From the NCBI GenBank assembly GCA_963921195.1, contig OY992538.1, positions 54,674,852 to 54,738,851 of the forward strand: a DNA stretch of 64,000 nt, read 5' to 3'. A program made the translations under genes and the position numbers. Below, in pieces: positions 55,195-64,000 of this stretch (its first letter is position 1; every line of letters begins with the position of its first letter). Source of the DNA: Pegoplata infirma (taxonomy: Eukaryota; Arthropoda; Insecta; Diptera; Anthomyiidae). The notes under the pieces were generated by a model that saw only the letters and a program-made list of their open reading frames with translations, was not told the origin of the DNA and made no database searches.

Positions 55195-56416
55195 GTCGGT
55201 AGCTTATATAGTCAAAGAGTCCTGCATCATTTTTAAAATAAGACACCAGCCTAATAAACATTATCATGTTAAAAAACAAAAAAGCGTTTTCTTAATTTAT
55301 TGCAATAATTTTCCCACATATATTGCCTTCAAAAATCATTTTTTTCTTACAAAAAATTTGTACAAAACTCAGAAGTATTTATTACAAAATTCTTCAAACA
55401 TTTAACACTCGAAAAAGCTACCATAATTGTAGATTAGTCTTATCTAATATTAGCCATCTAATAGCTTTTCTTCAGAAAATCTTGAAACACTATTTCGCAC
55501 ACATTATCCTTCATATGAAGTGTGTGCTACTTTGTCATTTAATTTACAAACCATATTTTATGCTACATATTTTTTTATTTCTTCTACCAAAAGTTCCATC
55601 TTTACACAACATTGTCCTTCATCAACAATTTTAATCATGTCTGATTGTGAGTTTGTTAAATTTTTGTTGATGTACTCGAAAAAAACATTTATTACAAGTG
55701 ACAGATAGTTTTTAAGTCGTATGTTTTTTTCCACATCTCCTTTCTCAGCTAGTTTCCTTTATATTCCTTTTATCCTTTTTTTCTTTCTTTCTTGAATACA
55801 TTGTAACGCAAGGATAGACATTCACATTATTGGAATTTTTTGAAAGCTGACAACCAACACCTACGTAGAGAGAGAGACTGTCAAGAATAGGGGAGGACTA
55901 ATAACGACCACCAGATTAGGAAAATTATTATTGGGACTTCTGTGTTTTGCTTTAAAAATACATTCATTGATATAAACAGCAAACAAATTTTGGTATTATA
56001 TTTAATTGTTGGTTTTTATTTTTAATTAATATTTTGTTATATCAACAAACAATTTATTTGTATTAACAAATTAGGGTAGTTAGAGCTGGGTAACCCAGTT
56101 AAGGAAAATTATTATTGGGAAAACATTCAATCATCGATTTAAGCAGATTTTTTTTTTATAAACATTTTGTTATACTAACAAACAATTTAATTTGAATAAC
56201 AAATTGTGTTGTTAAAAGCAAATTTTCTTTGTCAATAAAAAAACAAAATTTTTAATACAAAAATGTTTAACAGTATAAAAAAAAATTATTAACGGAAAAA
56301 AGTGTTAATGTCACAAAAATTTTAATTGCAACCCAATATTTCGATAGGCCTTATAGAATTGGTACAAATTCTCTATTACATATTTTTCATTAAAAGAAAA
56401 CCCTCTACGATTGCAC
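55195..56416. other. A/T-rich sequence, no gene supported
   Basis: An open frame at 55323-55634 (103 codons) is A/T-rich and Leu/Ile/His-rich, with no domain I recognise. AGGAAAATTATTATTGGGA occurs at 55918 and 56101, hinting at a small repeat. ACAAACAATTTATTTG words at 55980-56200 resemble 59215-59400. Confidence 0.3.
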
Positions 56417-56777
56417 TGACAAGGGAAGTATCTCAACCCTTATGAACCGATTTGCCTGAAACTTAAAATATATACTAAAGAGACGATTTTAAGGTTGGGG
56501 TGTCTCGGCTTATCGGCCATATCGGTGTTTAAAAATTTCGTTGTCCCCTTATGAAACCATTTGGACCTTCGGAAAAATTTTGATAACTTCCGAACTAACA
56601 GGAATATCATCTAGGGCAAAAATACGGGTCGACTTAAATTTAATAAAGATTATTTCTTATCCATATGGATATCGTAGGTCTATGTTTTCACATAAGTACC
56701 CCCCAAAATTTACACATTTTTCTGAAAAAAATATTTAAAGAAGCCGAATTTTTACAAGGTTATGCCACCATTGGATA

Positions 56778-57492
56778 CCCAGTTGGAAAATGCGTCACTG
56801 AGGAAATTTCCACACTGATTCCTTGAGGAAATGTCATTAGGTTCTGACAAATCATAGGCAATCCTTGATGACATGTCCTAACATTGTCAGCACTGAATGT
56901 TTGCTTTAAGAGTGTGGACAATTCCTCTAAGACGTCTAAAAGGAAATGTCTTCAGAATAGCAGAATATTAAATTGGAATTTTAAATCTGGGCAACTCTTC
57001 AATTTCCAAGAAAAAGATGGCAATATTATCGACTTAATTAAAATAAAATCAAAATCTAACAAGTAGAATAAAAGTAATAAATAGACAAACAATTTTAAAA
57101 ATAAAGTTTGGAACAAGTGGTTAGGTGTGGGACTAATAAACTGGAGGTTCCAGGTTCAAATCCAGTTGGGACTAAAAAATACGAAAAGTTTTTTCTAAAT
57201 ATGAGAAAGATAATTTATAAAGGAAAATGGATAAAAGTAGAAACTAAAGGAAATACGAAATTTTTTTGTATTTTCGCATGACCTATGTCAGACATTTCCC
57301 CAAAGAAGTCTTAGGTGACATGTCCCCAGAAGGTCAGCCCTGACCACTGCTGACTTTGAGTGAGGACATTTTGAAAATTTGTATGAAACTGTCCTTAACC
57401 CAGTACATAGAGGTGTCTTGTGGATGTCAGGTGTGACTCTGACATGTCATCGCTTCGTCACTGAGGATGGCTCGAGGACGTTGCCAACTGGG
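56778..57492. mobile_element. Family J TIR element, 715 bp, with tRNA-like segment
   Basis: CCCAGTTGGAAAATGCGTCA with ACTGAGGA at the left; TCACTGAGGATGGCTCGAGG with ACGTTGCCAACTGGG at the right. TA on both sides (56776-56777, 57493-57494). Internal GACATGTCC and TGAGGACATT words repeat near both ends. Contains the tRNA-like stretch at 57118-57163. No transposase. Confidence 0.65.
57118..57163 (+). ncRNA. tRNA-like pol III promoter segment inside family J
   Basis: TGGTTAGGTGTGG (57118-57130) resembles an A box, and GGTTCAAATCC (57153-57163) is a perfect B box, about 35 bp apart. It is followed by an A-rich run. It looks like a tRNA-derived (SINE-type) head; the downstream sequence gives no complete tRNA fold. 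Confidence 0.5.
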
Positions 57493-57727
57493 TAGGCATT
57501 AAAAAAACCTTTATTCTCATATGAAAACATCATATAGTTTCTTAAAAAGAAATGGCTGAAAAATCCAAAAAACGATTTTTTCGCCATTTTTTGACCAATG
57601 TTTTGAACCCCTAAATCCCCGATATGGCCGATAAGCCGAAACACCCCAACCTTAGAATTGTCTCTTTGATATATATTTTACGTTTCATGCAAATCGGTTC
57701 ATAAGGGTTGAGATACTTCCCTTGTGA

Positions 57728-58544
57728 GTATCCATATGCTTGAAATGATAGGAAACCAAGAAAAAAAAAAATAAGAGTAGGGGTAACTTTTTTTTTTTTT
57801 TAACTTAATTGAACATTACAGAGTGGTGAGATAAAAACACCCAATAGGAAATTAGTTTGTTTAACAAAAGTAAAATGAAATTTACAAAATTTTAGTATGA
57901 AATTTTACATTGCCATCGTTTTTAACTGACAGTTGGTATAATTGGTTTCCAACAAACATTGCAAAATTTTGTTGGATTTTTTTTTTTATTTATTTTCCTA
58001 TACACAATTTGTTTCGAGGCATGAAGTTCTTTTGCTATTTTATTTGTTGATGCCCTATTTAGTTTTCAGTTTTTTTTTTTTTTGATTTTTTTATATAAAA
58101 TTTTTTTTACACAAGAGAATCTTTAATGGCTCGAAAACTTTTGCATCAAATAAATTTCATTACGTATGTATATTTATTTCACATATTATAAACTATTTAA
58201 TTTAAAAGAGTATAAACTGAAAATGTAATTTGTGGGGAAAAAAGTTGTTTTTTTGAAGTTCACAATCAGATGTTAAGGAATATATTAAATTAATTTAAAT
58301 TAATGAAATTTTATGGAAGGTATCAACAACAAGGGTGAGTGCTATTCGGTTGTGCCGAATCCAAAATTCCTCATAATTTGCATTTTAACACACACAAAAA
58401 ATAAAACTTGCAAACGAACGAAATTCATAGTATATATGAATAAATTCATTAAAATTTATTAACTTTTTCATAATTCTTTTGAATTTTTAAGAAATATTTA
58501 ACATTTTTTCTTTAATACTATAATACTTTTAATGAAAAAGTTCA
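57728..58544. other. A/T-rich sequence, nothing recognised
   Basis: T runs near 57790, 57981 and 58072. A short GGTTGTGCCGAATCCAAAAT at 58347 resembles the mini-me 3' end word TCGGCACAGCCGAA inverted, but no element can be traced. Confidence 0.25.
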
Positions 58545-58552
58545 TAATTTTG

Positions 58553-59072
58553 CAAGGTTGGTTACCGAAACGAATAACGGTAAGGGTAACGGTAACGGTA
58601 TCTAATTTTTATTTATTTCGGTAAAGGTAACGGTAAGTGTTTTCAAATCGTTTCGGTAACGGTATGTACCGGTACCGAACCAACCAAACCGGTACGTACC
58701 GGTATTATTAATTTAGTTAAAAATTTGAAAAAAGATAGAACTGAAAGCTAAAAATATTTTATAGACCCAAAAACCAGTATAGATTTGATATGATTATTAT
58801 TTTTGTCATTTATTTTATGATAATTTGCAAATCATACATTTAAAATTATGTTAGCAATTTAATTTTATTTTTTTGTTCGTTAAAATCCCTTAAAACAGGT
58901 AAAATTTTGAATACCGGTACAATACCGGTAACTTCTAATAATTATAACGGTAACGGTAAGGGTAACGGTATTTTAAAAATATTTTTAGCGGTATCGGTAA
59001 CGGTAACGGTATTCGATTTGAAAGGGTTTTGAATCGGTAACGGTATAATAAGGGTAACGGTAACCAACCATG
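58553..59072. mobile_element. hAT-like MITE rich in GGTAAC repeats, 520 bp
   Basis: Ends CAAGGTTGGTTACCG and, read inward, CATGGTTGGTTACCG. The perfect 8-bp duplication TAATTTTG lies at 58545-58552 and 59073-59080, as for hAT elements. Both subterminal regions carry clusters of GGTAACGGTAAC (58580-58670 and 58945-59065), plus ACCGGTACGTACCGGT palindromes near 58665-58705. An open frame at 58935-59123 merely reads the hexamers. Confidence 0.8.
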
Positions 59073-59080
59073 TAATTTTG

Positions 59081-59728
59081 TATGTATTTGTTCGTAAATA
59101 CTATAAATTTCATTCATTGACAAAAATTTTTTCTGTGTACCATTTTATCACATTATGGTGTTATAATTATCATGTCAATAAATAATGTTTGTGTTCGTTA
59201 AATTTCTTTGTTGAAAAAAAAAAAAATCATTTTTCAAATCAACAAATTGTGTTGTTGAATTTCTTTGTTGAAAAAAAATTAAGATTTTTTACTTTTGTCA
59301 GATCAACAGATTGTGTTTGTATTTGTTGAATTTCTTTGTTAAAAAACACAAAATTTTTTTTTAACAATCAAAATTTACAAACGTTTGTTGATATTAAAAA
59401 TTTTTGTATAGAAGCACTTTCAGTGAAAAAAATAATTGTTTTCACAAATATGGGAGTCAATATAGTAATTCGTTTTTTTCTGTGTTATTAAACAAAACAC
59501 TGACCTTGAAGTCAAATATTTATTTTTTTTGATATTTTTAAAAAGCAAAATTCTAAAAATAAATAAATAAAAAAAAATTTTAAAAAATGCATTCGTGCAC
59601 TTTACAGCAATATTTTTTTGTATAAATAAAATAAAAATTCTTTCAATTTTGTATGTCCGTGGAAAATTTTTATTCTACTAGGTATAAATTAACCCGTACC
59701 GCACGGCGATCAAAATATGTCTTGCGCT
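59081..59728. other. A/T-rich sequence with a degenerate repeat
   Basis: GTTGAATTTCTTTGTTGAAAA occurs about three times at 59195-59345, with AACAAATTGTGTTG between. Unassigned. No gene. Confidence 0.4.
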
Positions 59729-59732
59729 GAAC

Positions 59733-60463
59733 CCAGCAAAACTTAGATTACCAAATAAGGTATAAAATAAGGTATAGGATCTCTTATTTTATACATTGCA
59801 GCATTGATGATTTTAACAGGCGATGAGACTCAAAGTAATGCATCCACATTATCACAAAGAATACCAGTAAGGTATAAAATAAGTCATAAATTTATGACGA
59901 AGAATACGAGTAAGGTGTAAAATATATGATATTTTATAGGTTACGAGAAATGAAATAATATAGCATACCAGAAGATAATATATAAGGTGTTACGAGTAGT
60001 GAAAAAGTAATTTTGTATTAAATTTACTCACGTGATTGTAAGTGAGTGTAAGTAGATAAAATATGCTCGTGAGTGTGTGCCGTTAGAAATTTCCTGTCGT
60101 GAGCCCATCTCTAGTTTAAACTTATGAATTTTTTTATAAAATAATTATTTTTTATGTTATTGTAATGCATTATGCATAAAATTATAAATAATGCATTATT
60201 TCAAACTTTCAAATAATACATAATGTAATCAAATATAAGTCATCCAGGATTTAATGTTTAGAAATAATAAATATGAAATACATTTTTTCCAATAATCATG
60301 CATTACGTAGCAAATTATTAGTAATGCATTATTTTTCACTTTAAAATAATACGTTGTGGAACAAATGTTTGGTAAGACATCCTAAAATAATGCTACAAAT
60401 AAGGTATATACATTACCTGGTAATGTGTTATATAATCACTACCCATTACCAAAGTTTTGCTGG
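59733..60463 (-). mobile_element. Family F TIR element (F2), 731 bp
   Basis: CCAGCAAAACTTAGATTACC to CATTACCAAAGTTTTGCTGG, inverted relative to F1 (44707-45434) and very similar over the whole length. Flanked by GAAC at 59729-59732 and 60464-60467. An A/T-rich open frame at 60354-60623 runs out of the element into the next mini-me and is not a gene. Confidence 0.75.
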
Positions 60464-60519
60464 GAACTCAAATATCAGCAATAAAATCAGCCCAATCGGT
60501 GTTGCAAAAAATTGCGTTT

Positions 60520-61010
60520 TTATACCACACACAACCACAGTATGGGGGTATACTCACTTTGTCATTCCGTTTGTGACTCATCGAAATATCGGTCGGGACC
60601 CCATAAAGTATATATATTATTGATCCATGATCGATTCAAAGACATTCTATGAATGTCCGTCCGTCAGACTGTAGATAACACAATGCAGTCCAAAATAAAA
60701 TAGATAGACTCCTGAAGTTTGGCACAAATATGTCTTATGTTCATAGGAAGGTTTAGTTCGTGAATGGGCAAAATCGGGCCTTGGGGAAAAAAGTTACCGC
60801 TTGAAGAACTAAATCAAAAACTGAAAAAATGCACTGTTTTATATGTTTTTTTTTGTATTTTTGTTAAATAAATCAAAAATTTGGTATATTTATCGCGATG
60901 GGAAGGTGCTCTCAACGCTCCCCACTAACCCCATAAACCCCGCCCCCAAAAAAATGCCCCTGAAAATGTTTGCTCCTTGCATTTTTTTTTTTTTTTTTTT
61001 TTTTTTTGAC
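60520..61010 (+). mobile_element. Mini-me-like element (variant B), 3' end missing
   Basis: TTATACCACACACAACCACAG, TATGGGGGTATACTCACTTT and CATCGAAATATCGGTCGGGA, with a minimal GTCCGTCCGTC. CAATGCAGTCCAAAATAAAA, TGAATGGGCAAAATCGG and TTTATCGCGATGGGAAGGTG follow. It runs into T runs at about 60980. Confidence 0.65.
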
Positions 61011-61349
61011 AAAAAAATTTCAGCCATATGAGAAATTTGGGGTGTTTCATCATTTTTCAATAAGTTTTTCTAAAAAATTCTAAAAAAACAAATTTTTTGT
61101 AAAAAAAATATTCTTGTTTAAAATTTGTCAAAAAAAAATTGTTGTCAAAAAATTTTTTTGTAAAAAAAACACCATTTTGTAAAAAAAATAAAAATTCTAA
61201 AAAAATTAAAATTTTTTTGTCAAAAAAAATTATTTTTGTGAAAAATTTTGGTAAAAAAATCGTGAAAATCATTTGATTTATTTGCTTCAGAATACAGTAT
61301 TTCCGAATGTTTCTAATTCTCATAATCCTTTATTCGTTCATTCGTTTTT
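61011..61349. repeat. T/A-run tract
   Basis: GTCAAAAAAAATT and GTAAAAAAAATA words alternate, comparable to the tract at 3.8-6.3 kb. No gene. Confidence 0.4.
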
Positions 61350-62190
61350 TATACCCTCCACTCTAGTGATAGAGGGTATATATAATTTTGTCATTCCGTT
61401 TGTAACACCTCGAAATATTGATCCAAGACCCCATAAAGTATATATATTCATGATCCTCGATCGATTTTAAGTCGAACTAAAGATGTCCGTCCGTCAGTAT
61501 ATCTGTAGAAAACACGCTAACTTTTGAAAGACTTTACTGATGATCCTGAAGTTAAGCGTATATATTTGACATTTACCTAGGCAGGTTGGTATTGCAATCC
61601 AGCGAAATCAGTCCAGTGGTTCAAAACTTATAATCAAAAGAGTGAAATTCGGTATGGGTTTTTTTGCAACTTTACTGGTTAATTAACATGCTAACTTTTG
61701 AAAGACAACCCTAAGGTTGCTGAAGCTTTTTATATACATTTTTCGTTTCCCTGGTCTGGTTGGCATTGAATTTCAGCCAAATCGGTCCAGTAGTTTAAAA
61801 GTTATTAGGACAACCGCGAATTTCAGATTTGTTTCATCTTAAATTATTGTGTTAAAAACCGTTAAAAAAAGCTTTAAAGACATTGGTTCATCAGAAAAGT
61901 ATTTTACAAAATATTTTTGTCACTCAAAAATATTATGACATTAAAAAAAATTTACCGTTGGAAAAAAAATTTCACACTGAAAAAAAATGTTCACTCAAAA
62001 AAAAAAAAAATTAGTCAATTTTTTTTTTCTCTCAAAAATTACTAAAAAGTCGTTTTTTACTCAAAACAAAATATTTCTAATCAAATTGTTAATTTTTTTT
62101 CACTTTAAAAAATGTATTACCACTTCAAAAGGGCATTGTGGAGGGTATTCATGGATTCGACCAAGTCGAATTTAACTTTTCTACTTGTTT
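61350..62190 (+). mobile_element. Mini-me-like element (variant A), full length
   Basis: TATACCCTCCACTCTAGTGA, TAGAGGGTATATATAATTTT and the CGATCGATTTTAAGTCG core, with only a short GTCCGTCCGTC. Both GGTCCAGTGGTTC-type modules are present (about 61610 and 61790). ACTCAAAAAAAAA runs follow, then GTGGAGGGTATTCATGGATT to TTCTACTTGTTT. Confidence 0.8.
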
Positions 62191-63029
62191 CTTCTTATTG
62201 TAAGCATAGAATCACTATTTTATTAATTTCGAATTTTATTTTGCATTCTAAATTTTTAGAAACGACTTTTAAATACATTCTTGCACATGTCTGGTTAAAA
62301 CAACAATGTGGACTACTAAATACCTAAACTTAAATTAAGCTTTCGTTTCGACTAAAATTTGCATTTATGTAATAAATGAATATGATATAATTTTTATTTA
62401 GATTAAAATTTTAACTAAAAAAATACGTGTCTAATTAATTTTTGTTCCGAACCTCATATACAAATATCATAAAGATCCGGGGGTGACACTAGGGATACTT
62501 TCCTTGTAAGCTATCAGTTAGATTACAAATTAAGCTCTAATGAGCTTTTTTAGGGTAAAACTGTAAGTTGCATATTTAATTAACCATAAATACTGTAAAA
62601 ATGCTATTTTTAGACTAAAATTTAAAAAAAGCTTAAGCAACCCTTTTTTATAGCTTTTTTCAAACTTCGCGCTTTTTTCTTTGTTGTTTTATTGTGCTTT
62701 TTGAATAACTTTTTTTTCATAAAATCGTCTTTTTTTTTAATCTAAATTGTTTAAACATATTTTTTTTAAACCATTTATTATTTTTTTCTATTCTTTTGAT
62801 TTAGGTTTGACAGCCATGTGTGCTGACAACATTACTGCTATTTTTTTTTTATATTTTATCGTTTTATTTACATTTTGTTAGGTTCACATTTTACTAGCAA
62901 TGTTTGAGGTTATGATTACATGACATTTTTTTCTGTAAACCTTCTTTCCTAATATCTTTTCTATAATATCTTTTATCATTGATCAAAAAACAATTTTGTA
63001 TACTGCCATCTACTTACATATGAACAATA
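62191..63029. other. A/T-rich sequence with a family H end
   Basis: About 62440-62512 (TAATTTTTGTTCCGAACC, CATAAAGATCCGGGGGTGAC, ACTAGGGATACTTTCCTTG) is the right end of a family H element whose left part is missing. The remainder (62512-63029) has AAGCTT-rich words as at 50.5-52.3 kb and no recognisable gene. Confidence 0.4.
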
Positions 63030-63031
63030 TA

Positions 63032-63836
63032 CACTCAAAAAAAGAAAAAAAATCTGTTAAACAATTTGAAGAATTTCCAGGGGGCTGATTCTCACAGTTG
63101 ATGGCGATCGAAATCCTACTCGAACATGCGATTTTTCAATTATTTTGTTGGCCTTAAATTATGCTATGATAGATATAAGCTTTTTATAATGTTCCCTTAC
63201 TAAACTGAAATATAAAAATATATAAAAACTTATATTTTTCAAAGCATAGTTTTAGGGATACAGACAAATTGACAAAGCGCACATTCGAGTAGAATTTTGA
63301 TCGCTATCGGTTCGGTATGTTACAACTTTTTACATGGAGGATAATTCACGGAGTCAAAAGCGATCGAAATTCTACTCGAACGTGCGATTTTTCTAATTTT
63401 ATGTATGCCTAAAATTATGCTATGATAAATAAAAGCTTTTTATATTTTTCTCTTACTAAACTGAAACATACAAAAATATTTTTTTTTTTCGGTAGCGATC
63501 AATATTCTACTCTAACGTGCGATTTTCAAATTTTTCTGTATGCCTTTAATTATGCTATGATAAATACAAAGCTTTTATGTTTTTCTCTTACATACTACAG
63601 TGAAATATAAAAAAAATATAAAAAACTTATATTTTTCAAAGCATAATTTTAGGGATATAGAAAATTTGACAAATCGCACGTTCGAGTAGAATTTCGATCG
63701 CTATTGATTCCGATAATTAGCCTCATGATGAAAAGTTTTAATAAATTTAGTCTGCTAAAATCACCAAGGATTCCCAAATCTTGTCTCCTGAAAAGTCCAG
63801 ACTTTCCAATTGATTGAACAGAAATATTTTTGAGTG
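63032..63836. mobile_element. Family L TIR element, 805 bp
   Basis: CACTCAAAAAAAGAAAAAAA then TCTGTTAAACAATTTG at the left; CAATTGATTGAACAGAAATA then TTTTTGAGTG at the right. TA on both sides (63030-63031, 63837-63838). Inside, the module CGATCGAAATTCTACTCGAA followed by CGTGCGATTTTTC occurs three times forward (about 63105, 63361, 63497) and twice inverted (about 63270, 63670). No transposase. Confidence 0.75.
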
Positions 63837-63838
63837 TA

Positions 63839-64000
63839 TTGTCTAAACTACAAGGTTACCAAAATATATGTAAGATGAAATTAAATGGCAAGAGTTTGAT
63901 TTTGTCCTTTTTTTATATTTATATATTTTGCACAAATCATTTATAATATTTTATAATAAATATTATAGTGCTGAAAATCAATTCTTTTCGTTTCAAAGCT
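63839..64000. other. A/T-rich end of window, nothing recognised
   Basis: No repeat or gene signal seen before the window ends. Confidence 0.3.

Larger units (their letters stand above)
56420..57724. mobile_element. Family I TIR element (I2), carrying family J
   Basis: CAAGGGAAGTATCTCAACCC to GGGTTGAGATACTTCCCTTG, a perfect 20-bp inverted repeat continuing imperfectly. TGA on both sides (56417-56419, 57725-57727). Inner pair AGGTTGGGGTGTCTCGGCTT / AAGCCGAAACACCCCAACCT. Same family as 30805-32370. Family J is inserted at 56778. Confidence 0.75.

Noticed and set aside
55323..55634. 103-codon plus-strand frame in unique-looking sequence
   Set aside because: A/T-rich, no recognisable domain, no nearby gene signals. 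RNA-seq or conservation in a related fly would be needed to support it.
57118..57163. Functional tRNA gene
   Set aside because: Only the A and B boxes are present; acceptor and anticodon stems do not pair.

Overview
This window is about three-quarters A+T and comes from an animal nuclear genome, almost certainly a higher fly. The blowfly/house-fly side of Diptera (Calyptratae) is the best guess, but that is inference. The strongest clue is about two dozen copies or fragments of one repeat. It starts with TATACCCTCCAC, carries a GTCC/GTCT microsatellite in the middle and ends near ACTTGTTT. This is the architecture published for dipteran mini-me elements, non-autonomous Helitron/Helentron-like (INE-1/DINE-1-type) repeats known to breed microsatellites. 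Family names rest on structure and memory; no database was searched.

I can support no intact protein-coding gene. Every long open frame either lies inside a repeat (microsatellite, foldback arm, mini-me interior) or is A/T-rich and unrecognisable. The only protein-derived sequence is three decayed minus-strand pieces of a non-LTR retrotransposon (14.3-15.5, 15.5-17.3 and 36.0-36.6 kb). Pieces of reverse transcriptase and of a C-terminal Cys-rich domain can be read through frameshifts. The window is therefore an intergenic or large-intron stretch made of layered mobile elements.

Layout. 0-13.2 kb: a Transib-like element end, a TIR repeat here called family B, mini-me copies, a 2.5 kb T/A-run tract (3.76-6.32 kb) and a complete Transib-like element (10474-11463) inside a mini-me. 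13.2-19.6 kb: motifs matching the tRNA-Lys primer-binding site of retroelements, the broken non-LTR element and two family-D TIR elements. 20-28.6 kb: mini-me copies, two long foldback elements and a tandem array (25.2-27.1 kb). 28.6-35 kb: a ~360-bp tandem array carrying the primer-binding-site motif, then nested TIR elements with 3-bp target duplications. 36-42 kb: a non-LTR fragment, two hAT-like palindromic elements (M1, M2) and a 129-bp palindromic MITE. 43.5-49.8 kb: two deep nests. In one, a hAT-like element contains family E, which contains family F. In the other, family B contains a hAT-like element, which contains a mini-me, which contains a 743-bp uninterrupted (GACA)n array. 50-64 kb: mostly unique A/T-rich sequence plus several TIR elements, two of them holding tRNA-like pol III boxes, and a (GGTAAC)-rich hAT-like element.

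No genes work together here. What links the elements is shared mobilisation signals (for example CACTCAAAA termini flanked by TA) and nested insertion. Nesting lets empty sites be compared inside the window, so several target-site duplications can be verified directly. Family letters (B-P, R, U, X) are local labels.
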